Origin: Streptomyces spiramenti
GTDB lineage: Bacteria; Actinomycetota; Actinomycetes; Streptomycetales; Streptomycetaceae
NCBI RefSeq assembly: GCF_012034385.1
Contig: NZ_JAAVJB010000002.1
Coordinates: forward strand, 1 to 64,000
Direction: 5' to 3'
DNA length: 64,000 bases
A model generated the notes under the pieces. The model did not search any database. It was not told the DNA's origin and worked only from the letters and a program-made list of their open reading frames with translations. Positions 48,896-57,586 of this stretch are shown here, piece after piece; the stretch's first letter is position 1; each line of letters begins with the position of its first letter. The position numbers and the translations under genes are program-made.

Positions 48896-51800
48896 GTGGC
48901 GACCGTCCTCCGGGGCGGTCGAGGATCGCAACCACGAGGTCGACCGCATCTGCCGCCGCCGGACCCGCACGTGGCGACCGTCCTCCGGGGCGGTCGAGGA
49001 TCGCAACCTCAAGGCACACGGCCACCCGCCCTGGAGCGACAGTGGCGACCGTCCTCCGGGGCGGTCGAGGATCGCAACCGGTCATGGGGTTGTCGCGGTC
49101 AGATGGGACGTAGGGGGTGGCGACCGTCCTCCGGGGCGGTCGAGGATCGCAACCATGCGCCGCCCTCCCGCCTGTCGGCGCCGTCGCCCCGTGGCGACCG
49201 TCCTCCGGGGCGGTCGAGGATCGCAACCTCACGACGATTCGTGTCTCCAAGCTCTCCACCACGGTGGCGACCGTCCTCCGGGGCGGTCGAGGATCGCAAC
49301 GCGGCGCAGAGGACGGGGCGCTGGAACATGCCGAGTGTGGCGACCGTCCTCCGGGGCGGTCGAGGATCGCAACGCGGGGAGTCTCAGACAGGTGCGTCAC
49401 GTACTCCGTGTGGCGACCGTCCTCCGGGGCGGTCGAGGATCGCAACCGCCCGGCGTGATGGCCTACGGGATCGACGTCGGGGGTGGCGACCGTCCTCCGG
49501 GGCGGTCGAGGATCGCAACCGCTCGCCAGACGCGCATGCGGGTCAGTCGGCCGCCGCGTGGCGACCGTCCTCCGGGGCGGTCGAGGATCGCAACTTCATC
49601 GAGCTGAGCGAGTGCACCGACGAGCAGGGCGTGGCGACCGTCCTCCGGGGCGGTCGAGGATCGCAACCAAATTTCCGACCGCCCGCGAGGCGGTCGGGGC
49701 GCGCGTGGCGACCGTCCTCCGGGGCGGTCGAGGATCGCAACTTGGTGGCGGTCAACCTGCACGATCCTCGCGACGGGTGGCGACCGTCCTCCGGGGCGGT
49801 CGAGGATCGCAACCAGGAGGCCGGCAACCGCACCGATGAGATGTACCACCGGTGGCGACCGTCCTCCGGGGCGGTCGAGGATCGCAACCGCTGCGAGCGG
49901 GACGTGGGGGAGCTGCGCACCGTCGTGGCGACCGTCCTCCGGGGCGGTCGAGGATCGCAACGCGTACGCGGTCCGGCGGTCCGCGCTCCACTCCGATGGT
50001 GGCGACCGTCCTCCGGGGCGGTCGAGGATCGCAACGATGCCATCCGTGCCGAGTCGCTGAAGGAGCGGCAGGGTGGCGACCGTCCTCCGGGGCGGTCGAG
50101 GATCGCAACGGCGAGACGGTCGCGGGCGGTGTCATCGAGCGGTGGTGGCGACCGTCCTCCGGGGCGGTCGAGGATCGCAACCGTAGAGGTTCAGGTTCAG
50201 GAAGTGGGTGGTTGTAGTGGCGACCGTCCTCCGGGGCGGTCGAGGATCGCAACGGCCATCACCTCGCGGCCGCCCACCATGCGGTGCAGGTGGCGACCGT
50301 CCTCCGGGGCGGTCGAGGATCGCAACCCGCAGATCGCAGGGCCCTGCCACGTGGGCAGCGCACGTGGCGACCGTCCTCCGGGGCGGTCGAGGATCGCAAC
50401 TACGGGCCTGGCGAAGCCCGGTTCGACGCGCACGGCGTGGCGACCGTCCTCCGGGGCGGTCGAGGATCGCAACCGGGTGATCAGGGTGTCGGGGTGATCG
50501 GGGCCGAGCGTGGCGACCGTCCTCCGGGGCGGTCGAGGATCGCAACTTCACGGCGTGTCCTCTCTCTACGTCGGGACGGCGGGTGGCGACCGTCCTCCGG
50601 GGCGGTCGAGGATCGCAACTTCACGGCGTGTCCTCTCTCTACGTCGGGACGGCGGGTGGCGACCGTCCTCCGGGGCGGTCGAGGATCGCAACCCCCGGGC
50701 GGTCCGCGTGTGCGTGCGGCTGGTCACGTGGCGACCGTCCTCCGGGGCGGCCGAGGATCGCAACCTGAACCCCTTCCGTGGGTTGCCGGCGCCGCCCGCG
50801 TGGCGACCGTCCTCCGGGGCGGTCGAGGATCGCAACCACCACGACCAGGACCAAGAGCAGCAAGGGCGGCGTGGCGACCGTCCTCCGGGGCGGTCGAGGA
50901 TCGCAACGGGGCGCGTCCCTTCGGGCGGCACCCGCCGACGGTGGTGGCGACCGTCCTCCGGGGCGGTCGAGGATCGCAACGGGCGCCCGGCCATGTCCAG
51001 CAGGTGGCGCAGCGTGGCGACCGTCCTCCGGGGCGGTCGAGGATCGCAACTCCGTTGGCCAGGATCTCGGCGTAGACGGCCGCTAGTGGCGACCGTCCTC
51101 CGGGGCGGTCCAGGATCGCAACTCCGATCCGAGACCACGTCGCCCCCGAGATCCGGGGTGGCGACCGTCCTCCGGGGCGGTCGAGGATCGCAACGACGGC
51201 ACCCGGAGAAGCTTCGGGGCCTCACCCCGGGTGGCGACCGTCCTCCGGGGCGGTCGAGGATCGCAACCGGACCATCGGGTCGGGGAGGGTGTCGGACGTG
51301 ACCCGGGTGGCGACCGTCCTCCGGGGCGGTCGAGGATCGCAACTCGTCCTCGGCCGCGCGCCGCGCCAGGGCGGCGGTGGTGGCGACCGTCCTCCGGGGC
51401 GGTCGAGGATCGCAACCGCTCGCACGGGTCGCCGATCTCGCTGGGCCCGATGTGGCGACCGTCCTCCGGGGCGGTCGAGGATCGCAACGAGTGAGCCAAG
51501 TTGACCTGCACCTACGAAGGTACATGGTGGCGACCGTCCTCCGGGGCGGTCGAGGATCGCAACATCGCCCACTGGGCGACGGCTGCGACGGCGAGCGCCG
51601 CGTGGCGACCGTCCTCCGGGGCGGTCGAGGATCGCAACTGCGGGGCGTAGGCGTCGCGGTGCTCGGGCGCTCCGTGTGGCGACCGTCCTCCGGGGCGGTC
51701 GAGGATCGCAACCTCCCGCTGCACGAATGGGTGGGGCTGGGGCCAGCGGGTGGCGACCGTCCTCCGGGGCGGTCGAGGATCGCAACGTCGAGTGCTGGAG

Positions 51801-53032
51801 GAAGGAGATCGGGAACGTCGTAAGTGGCGACCGTCCTCCGGGGCGGTCGAGGATCGCAACCCCCGACCCCACCACCACCGCCTGGTGGTGGGGCCGGGGT
51901 GGCGACCGTCCTCCGGGGCGGTCGAGGATCGCAACTGGGCCGCCGTGAACGGCGCCGCCGCCGCTGAGGCCGTGGCGACCGTCCTCCGGGGCGGTCGAGG
52001 ATCGCAACGCGACGGCGGCGGCGCTGCCGGCGAGCAGACCCGCGTGGCGACCGTCCTCCGGGGGCGGTCGAGGATCGCAACAACGTCTCGCCGCCCTGTC
52101 CGCGCCTCCGCGCCGGGGTGGCGACCGTCCTCCGGGGCGGTCGAGGATCGCAACCGATCTGGTACGACCGACCACGACGCATCCTGTACATGTGGCGACC
52201 GTCCTCCGGGGCGGTCGAGGGTCGCAACCCCGTCGATGTCGACCGCGTCCACCTCGGTCACCGGTGGCGACCGTCCTCCGGGGCGGTCGAGGATCGCAAC
52301 CCGACCGCGACGAGGACCCCGATCCCGCTGACGTTGTGGCGACCGTCCTCCGGGGCGGTCGAGGATCGCAACTTCTCCGTCCCGGTGGGGACCATGAGCA
52401 TCTGGAACGGTGGCGACCGTCCTCCGGGGCGGTCGAGGATCGCAACCGGCGCGAAGTCGCCCGGCTGAAGGGCAAGATGCCAGGTGTGGCGACCGTCCTC
52501 CGGGGCGGTCGAGGATCGCAACCTCTCAGCCGATGAAATCGACCTAGAGTCATGGGTGTGGCGACCGTCCTCCGGGGCGGTCGAGGATCGCAACCAGCCG
52601 TCGGCGTCGTAGCTCGTGTCGTCCTCGATGGTGGCGACCGTCCTCCGGGGCGGTCGAGGATCGCAACGTGATCAACCGGGTCTACAACGACGGCATCCGC
52701 AAGGTGGCGACCGTCCTCCGGGGCGGTCGAGGATCGCAACGAGTTGCCAGCGGTGGCGTTGCGGCAGCACGCGATGTGGCGACCGTCCTCCGGGGCGGTC
52801 GAGGATCGCAACTCCCGACCCACCACCAGGCGGTGGTGTGCCCGGAGAGTGGCGACCGTGCCCCGGGGCGGTCGAGGATCGCAACCAGGAGAAGGTCGGC
52901 GCCTGGCTGCACCGCCGCTCCGGTGGCAACCGTCCTTCGGGACGGTCGAGGATCGCAACCATGATTTCATCTGCTGTCGCCACGGCGCGTCCCGCGTGGC
53001 GACCGTCCTTCGGGGCGGTCGAGGATCGCAAT
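48896..53032 (+). CRISPR. CRISPR array 2 (type I-C repeats, about 57 repeats)
   Basis: By hand count there are 57 repeats of 37 bp beginning GTGGCGACCGTCCTCC and ending CGGTCGAGGATCGCAAC, separated by spacers of about 34-39 bp. Most repeats are identical. Variants occur at 50728, 51086, 52044 (one extra G) and 52192, and the last three (52849, 52923, 52996) are degenerate, marking the leader-distal end. Spacers 50547-50582 and 50620-50655 are identical. The repeat folds into a 9-bp stem closed by a UCCG loop. Confidence 0.98.
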
Positions 53033-53069
53033 GTCTTCGGAGCCGCCCTCGGCGACGTCCTGCGACCAG

Positions 53070-53086
53070 GTGGCGACCGTTCTTTT
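53070..53086 (+). repeat. Truncated terminal CRISPR repeat
   Basis: GTGGCGACCGTTCTTTT preserves only the first 11-12 bases of the repeat, at normal spacing (37 bp) after the last full repeat. It is the eroded oldest end of array 2. Confidence 0.75.
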
Positions 53087-53215
53087 GGCTGGCGACGGTC
53101 TGTCCGCCGCAGTTGCGCAGCGCGCCGTTCCCCTACCGGCTTATCAGTTGACGGGCTCGGCGGCGTGGGCCGGAGCAGCGTTCGCCGCTGAGTGGGCCCC
53201 GCGACCGTTCGGCCT

Positions 53216-53246
53216 AGCCGGTCGGCGGACATCTCGCCGACCGGCT
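53216..53246. terminator. Strong inverted repeat downstream of array 2
   Basis: The arms AGCCGGTCGGCG and CGCCGACCGGCT are perfectly complementary over 12 bp with a 7-base loop. It lies 130 bp past the last repeat and could end the pre-crRNA transcript. There is no U-run, so it may be rho-assisted or simply a structural repeat. Confidence 0.45.
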
Positions 53247-53363
53247 CCTGCCGCGCGTGGTGCTGCTGACCGTGGCGCTGATACGGGTGCTGGCGATGGC
53301 CGGAGGAGTCATCGCGCTTGCCTCTGGCGCAGGCGTAGCAGTGGCCTTGGCCATCGCGGGTCA

Positions 53364-53420
53364 TCGAATATCCCAAGCGGGGCTTCGCCATCGAACAGGA
53401 TGTCTCCGACGACGTACGCA
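53364..53420 (+). pseudogene. Inverted fragment of a ydcF-like gene 3' end
   Basis: About 55 bp encoding EYPKRGFAIEQDVSDDVR on the plus strand match the C-terminal coding region of the intact ydcF-like gene (54108-54160, minus strand) with few changes. It is a small relic copy in opposite orientation, so the two form a distant inverted repeat. Confidence 0.7.
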
Positions 53421-53571
53421 CGCCAAGGCAAAACTCGGCTGCCGCGCCCAGGTTCTGCGTACCGTTGTCCACCCGTCTCGCGGGCGCCGACCACGTCTCG
53501 CGCGCTACTGCGCCGGTCTGCCAGCCTCGGCCAGCAGGCAGCCCGCTGCCGCTGGCCGGGGCCGTCTGGTG

Positions 53572-53925
53572 ATCAACAGGACGGACATCGAGCGCCGCGG
53601 CCGGGGGCAGGTCGTCCGCGTGATCGTCGACGACCACGCACTCGTGGCCCGTCGAGTCCAGCCTCTCGAGGGAGCGCTGGTAGATGAGCGGAGACGGTTT
53701 CCGTACACCTTCGAGTTCCGACAGGATGACGAGCGCGTCGAAGAAGCCGTCGCACATGCCCAGCTCCTCGTACGGGTTGTACGGCTCGACGCCGAACGAG
53801 TTGCTGAGCAAAGCCAACTTGATCTCAGCCGCACGCGCCCGCCGAGCGGCGGCGACGATGGGCGGCCCCGACCGGAGGTTGGCCAGGGCGCGCCGCATCA
53901 GGCCCGGGGTGCGCGTGGTAAGCAC
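53572..53925 (-). pseudogene. HAD-superfamily hydrolase fragment
   Basis: The minus strand encodes KLALLSNSFGVEPYNPYEELG, KPSPLIYQRSLERL and CVVVDDHADDLPPA, which are motifs II-IV of a HAD phosphatase. The motif I DxD region at the N-terminus is absent and the frame runs into unrelated sequence at the 3' side. It is truncated at both ends and cannot be active. Confidence 0.72.
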
Positions 53926-54044
53926 GCCGCCGAAGTTGAGGATCAGGCCCCGCTAGGTAGCTGGCAATGCGGCCTCCTGGGGACTCGTGTAACGAGAGCG
54001 GGAGGAGGAGCGGAGCGGCTGCGGGGCGAGGAGGGTGTAGGGGG

Positions 54045-54713
54045 TCAAGGAGTGATGAGGCGGCTGGTGAAGCCGTCGCGGATCATGGACTCGTACGCGT
54101 GGCGTACGTCGTCGGGGACATCCTGTTCGATGGCGAAGCCTCGCTTGGGATATTCGAGGATTCGCTGGAGGTCGCCGACGAGCATGTCGATCACCAGCTT
54201 CTCGTCACCGATGCTTTTGACGTAGTGGTCGAGCTCCATGGGCTCCGAGGTGCAGATCGCCTCCACCCCGGGCCACAGCTTGCGTGCCGCGGCGAAGGAA
54301 CGGCGCTCCAGATAGGGCTTGGATACCAGAAGCACGGCGGACGGCGTGACGCCGGCGGAGGCCAGGGCTGCGCGGGAGAACGTGATGTTCTGGCCGGTGT
54401 TCGAAGCCTTCGGCTCCAGCACGATCGACGCCTCCGGGACGCCGAGGTCGATCGCGTGCTCGCGGTAGTGCACAGCCTCCCCGCGGGGAAAGCGGGCCTT
54501 GGTGGTGGGGCTGTTGCCGCCGGTGAAGACCAGCACCGGGAAGAGCCCGGAGCGGTAGAGACTGGCGGCGAACGAGGCCACGCCGAGGTCGTGCCTTCCC
54601 AGGCCGATCGCTGCATCGACGGGGCGCACTTCGTGGTGCATCTGGTGGTAGTCCCACACCGCCCTGGCCCGATGCCACTGGTCGTCGGTAATGGGTCGGT
54701 TGCTATTGCGCAC
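54045..54713 (-). CDS. YdcF/ElyC-family protein (DUF218)
   Basis: This protein of about 222 residues has the DUF218 fold: AIGLGRHD near the start, GLFPVLVFTGG, the acidic/arginine site EAVHYREHAIDLGVPEASIVLEPKASNTGQN (about 85-115) and VLLVSKPYLERRS. Relatives act in envelope or vancomycin-related functions in E. coli, but soluble actinobacterial members are uncharacterised. GTG 54713 follows GGGGA by six bases; GTG 54731 is an alternative. It looks intact amid fragments. Confidence 0.83.
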   Translation of the reverse strand: MRNSNRPITDDQWHRARAVWDYHQMHHEVRPVDAAIGLGRHDLGVASFAASLYRSGLFPVLVFTGGNSPTTKARFPRGEAVHYREHAIDLGVPEASIVLEPKASNTGQNITFSRAALASAGVTPSAVLLVSKPYLERRSFAAARKLWPGVEAICTSEPMELDHYVKSIGDEKLVIDMLVGDLQRILEYPKRGFAIEQDVPDDVRHAYESMIRDGFTSRLITP

Positions 54714-54742
54714 GCTGTGTCCCCTGGTCACCGTCGCTGCTG

Positions 54743-55123
54743 TCAGCTCGTCCCACTGCTGCCGACCATGATGCTCCTGATACTGCGCAGCTGGTGCACG
54801 AGGCCGTACCGCTCCGCTCTGGCCGCGGCTTTGTCGAGAGCGACGAAACCGTCGTCCCTGGTTGCTGGGTCGGACAGCAGGATGTGGCCATGCGCTGTGT
54901 CCAGGCGGACGCGCTGCATCGGGGAGTCGGCGTTGCCGCTGTCGCGGGCGATGGCGATGAAGCGCAGGGCGGCGGTGAGGTCTCCGGCCCCACGACGGGC
55001 GAGGGCGATTTTCTGATGGGCGACTGACCAGTCCTCGGGTTCGGTCAGGATTTCGAACTCGCGGGTGGCGGCTTTCATGACCCGGGTCGCGTAGTCGTGC
55101 TGCCCGTCCTTGCTCAGCGCCAT
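54743..55123 (-). CDS. C-terminal part of a TPR-type regulator
   Basis: This 126-residue helical protein has HQKIALARRGAGDLTAALRFIAIARDS, resembling the TPR-like tail of Streptomyces XRE/TPR regulators that often precede ydcF-like genes. No HTH domain is present upstream in any frame, so it is either a fragment or a stand-alone tail. The next gene to the left, 30 bp away, is ydcF-like. Confidence 0.5.
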   Translation of the reverse strand: MALSKDGQHDYATRVMKAATREFEILTEPEDWSVAHQKIALARRGAGDLTAALRFIAIARDSGNADSPMQRVRLDTAHGHILLSDPATRDDGFVALDKAAARAERYGLVHQLRSIRSIMVGSSGTS

Positions 55124-55228
55124 CCGCAGACCGGGGCCGGAGGGCGCCGTCGGCGCTGGGAGGTAGAGGGCACCCTGCTCACCTGACGGTGGCCGTCCTC
55201 TTCGGGCGCCGAGGGCACCGCGCTCGGG

Positions 55229-55495
55229 CTATGCGCATAGGTCAGGGTCAGTGCTCACGGCAGTGCCGCTGTCGATGCTGAGAACGCGGAGCAGGTCCGC
55301 GGTGATCACGCGGTAGGCGCTGCCGAGCCGCAGCACCTTCACGGGGTACTGGTCACGCTTGGCCAGGGCGTAGCCGGTGCTGCGGCCGATCGCCAGCGCT
55401 CGGTTCGCGGTATCGAGGCTAATCACGACGGGCAGGGCGAGCAGCTCGTCGCGGGTCATGCCGGTGGAGGGAGCGGGGTGTCCGAAGGTGGTCAT
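55229..55495 (-). CDS. Helix-turn-helix (excisionase-like) DNA-binding protein
   Basis: This 88-residue protein has VISLDTANRALAIGRSTGYALAKRDQYPVKVLRLGSAYRVITADLLRVL, a compact winged-helix of the excisionase/helix-turn-helix 17 type. A similar protein is encoded at 60227-60535. It diverges from the XRE gene at 55587 across 91 bp. The target is unknown; it could be the excision factor for E2, but distance from int2 argues against this. Confidence 0.72.
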   Translation of the reverse strand: MTTFGHPAPSTGMTRDELLALPVVISLDTANRALAIGRSTGYALAKRDQYPVKVLRLGSAYRVITADLLRVLSIDSGTAVSTDPDLCA

Positions 55496-55573
55496 AGTCG
55501 CTCTCCGATCGTGTGGGGCCTCAGCTGACGGAGAACAGCTATCACGGATATGGCAGCATCACATTCTTGGTGC

Positions 55574-55588
55574 ATGAATTGCATTCAT
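55574..55588. promoter_or_regulatory. Operator-like palindrome over the XRE start codon
   Basis: ATGAATTGCATTCAT has perfect 6-bp arms around TGC and overlaps the first bases of ATG 55587. An XRE protein binding here would block its own translation start or promoter. Confidence 0.5.
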
Positions 55589-56116
55589 GGCAAATGATGA
55601 GTGGTCCACCCAGCTCACCACACGGGTGGCCGAGCAGGTCCGCGAAGCCCGCAGGGTTGCCAGCCTCACGGTGGCACAGACCGCCGACGCCTGCGCCGCC
55701 CTCGGCGTTCCCGTACAGAAAACGACGATCACGAACCTGGAGACCGGCCGCCGGACCTCGGTCGATCTCGCCGAGTTCCTAGTGCTGGCCAAAGCTTTGG
55801 AAGTGCCGCCGATCGCGCTGTTGTTCCCTCTCGGCGCTACGGCGACCGTCGAGGTGCTCCCGGGCAGCCTGTGTCCACCTGGGAGGCGCTGGCCTGGTTC
55901 ACCGGAGAAGCACGCGCGGACCGGGCTGCCGCCGAGAGCAGTCCCCAGCGGGTGCTCGACACCTTCCGCGCCCACAGCGACGCAGTGGCCGCCGCCTCCG
56001 TCTCCGCCCGTCTGGCGAAGGACCGGCGCCGCGCTGCCATCCCGTCCAGGATGCTTCCCGTCGCGCTGCTGGAAGCCGACCGTTTTGTACATGCCCCGGT
56101 GCTCCGGCAGTGGTGA
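55587..56116 (+). pseudogene. XRE-family regulator with a frameshift
   Basis: The first 90 codons encode an XRE HTH (VAEQVREARRVASLTVAQTADACAALGVPVQKTTITNLETGRR). Near 55860 the coding bias switches to the +2 frame, which continues with VSTWEALAWFTGEARADRAAAESSPQRVLDTFRAHSDAVA and ends at 56116. A single frameshift therefore splits the gene, unless sequencing error or programmed shifting explains it. Confidence 0.7.
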
Positions 56117-56146
56117 CCGTCCTCCGAGGCGGTTGAGGATCGCAAC
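56110..56146 (+). repeat. Orphan type I-C CRISPR repeat
   Basis: A single 37-bp unit matches the array 2 repeat at 34 of 37 positions (changes at repeat positions 5, 18 and 25). It lies 3 kb beyond the array with no neighbouring repeat, immediately before the cas6e remnant. It is a relic of a larger or separate array. Confidence 0.85.
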
Positions 56147-56164
56147 CCGGTGTCCACCCAGGGG

Positions 56165-56273
56165 AGGCCAGACGTCCGCCGTGACCTTCGAAGGCCACCT
56201 CCGCATCACCGACCCGGCGCACTTCACCATGCGCCTGCTCAACGGCATCGGCCCACAGAAGGCATACGGCTGA
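56165..56273 (+). pseudogene. cas6e: 3' remnant of type I-E cas6e (casE)
   Basis: The frame ending at 56273 reads SAVTFEGHLRITDPAHF then LLNGIGPQKAYG, matching the C-terminal region of Cas6e, where a VTFEG...DP strand and a GIGxxKA(Y/F)G glycine-rich loop precede the end. The final residues and at least 80% of the protein are missing. Followed by cas1e and cas2e remnants in the canonical order. Confidence 0.68.
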
Positions 56274-56323
56274 GGCCTTCTGTCTGACCCTCGCCTCGCT
56301 GCCCGCCCGAAACACCCACAGCC

Positions 56324-56760
56324 ATGGCTGACATCTGGTGGAAGGTTCACCCACACGACCTGCACCGCATCGTCGACCGTGTGTCCGGCGTCTAAGTCGA
56401 ACGCAGCCACCTCGACCGCGAGGACAACACCGTCGTCAAGGTCGGTGACGCGTTCGCTGCCGGCGACCACCTCAACCGGCTCCTGTCGGCCGCCAACGGC
56501 ATCTGCCACGCCGTCATCGTGGGCCTCGGCGCCGGCCCAGGGCTCGGCGTCGTACACACCGGATCGGCGATCTCCTTCAGACTCGACATCGCCGACCTCT
56601 ACAAGGCTGAATACACCATTCCTCTCGCCTTCTACCTGGCAGCCAACGGCCTCACCGAGGAACGCGACGTACGCCTTGGCCTACGCGACAGAATCGCCGA
56701 GACCAAACTCCTTTCGCGTGTCGTCCAGGACGTCAAGGTCCTCCTGACGCCAGCAGGCAC
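56324..56760 (+). pseudogene. cas1e: Decayed type I-E cas1e
   Basis: ATG 56324 starts WWKVHPHDLHRIVDRVSGV, then an in-frame TAA at 56393-56395 where a Tyr is expected, then VERSHLDREDNTVVKV. An internal deletion joins this to LLSAANGICHAVIVGLGAGPG, VVHTGSAISFRLDIADLYKAE and YTIPLAFYLAANGLTEE, the conserved C-terminal core of Cas1e. Both the nonsense codon and the deletion make it non-functional. It is distinct from the intact I-C cas1. Confidence 0.8.
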
Positions 56761-56916
56761 CGACTACGAAGCCCCGGAGACCAGCGAACTCTGCGACGAA
56801 CGCAGGGACTCTGTCTCCGCTGGTGTCAACTGGGCCACCCACCCCATGGGCCCGCCCACCACCCGGGCAGGCTTGGGGAACAGCACTTCGCCAGCCCCGG
56901 CACCGGACCAACCTTG

Positions 56917-57003
56917 CTGACCGTCACCGTCCTTATCGCAGCCCCGGAGGGCCTCCGCTGCCACGTCACACATTGGATGTTCGAAGTCAACCCCGGAGTC
57001 TAG
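56917..57003 (+). pseudogene. cas2e: Decayed type I-E cas2e
   Basis: The 28 codons TVTVLIAAPEGLRCHVTHW then MFEVNPGV match the beginning of Cas2e, but the initiating ATG is replaced by CTG and a TAG stops the frame at 57001 where Phe/Tyr is usual. The remainder is lost to an IS fragment that abuts it at 57000. Confidence 0.75.
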
Positions 57004-57281
57004 GCCTTGCAGTCGTTGCGGTTGCCGGGTAGCGGTCGGCCGACGGCGGACTTGGAGATGCCGAACAACGGGGCTACGGCAGGATGAGGTTGGTCCGCCA
57101 GTAGGCGGCGACCAGGCAGCACCCGGTCCTCCAACGGCAAGCTCCACGGCCGGCCCCTGCGCACCGGGTCCGCCCCTTCGCGTCGCAGCGCGGTGACCAG
57201 CTTGCCGAACTGCCGCGGGCTCAGCCCGGCGAACGGGGCTATCCAGGACGCCTCCGACGCCGTGATCACACCAGCCACCAC
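57000..57281 (-). pseudogene. IS5-family transposase N-terminal remnant
   Basis: The frame reads GLSPRQFGKLVTALRREGADPVRRGRPWSLPLEDRVL and then LFGISKSAVGRPLPG, the N-terminal HTH region of IS5/Tnp4-type transposases, with a disrupted centre. The DDE catalytic domain is absent. Its insertion appears to have truncated cas2e. Confidence 0.75.
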
Positions 57282-57586
57282 AAGATCATCTCACTGCTGA
57301 CCTGCACTACGGGACAGGCCTTAGACGGGACAACCGTCAGGCACCTTCACCCGCGCGCCGCTCCGAGATCCGCGATCTGCTGGTCTGGCTCCTGCTCCTC
57401 GGATCCTACGGCGTGGCCGAGGCGATCACCAGTCCGACCGAACTGAACCTCCGGCTTCGCCGCACTTCCGGCCCGCGGGAGGTGCGACGGACACGCCGAA
57501 TGTGCGCTGTTGCGCGCCCCTGCGTGCGTCCGGCGCACCGGACGGAAGCGCTCGCCGCCGAGAAGACCGAGTGCTGTGCTGTGCTG
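57282..57586. other. Gap before the Crp/Fnr gene
   Basis: The reading frame of the Crp/Fnr gene stays open upstream through this 305-bp stretch. The encoded peptide lacks family similarity and has many Arg/Cys, so I regard it as non-coding. No promoter is identified with confidence. Confidence 0.4.

Noticed and set aside
48896-53000. Many long open frames in all six frames rich in ATVLRGGRGSQ or DRPGGRSP
   Set aside because: They are translations of the CRISPR repeat units, not genes.
57351-57586. Longer N-terminus for the Crp/Fnr protein starting near 57413
   Set aside because: The extra sequence is Arg/Cys-rich without similarity; the cNMP-binding domain begins soon after 57587.
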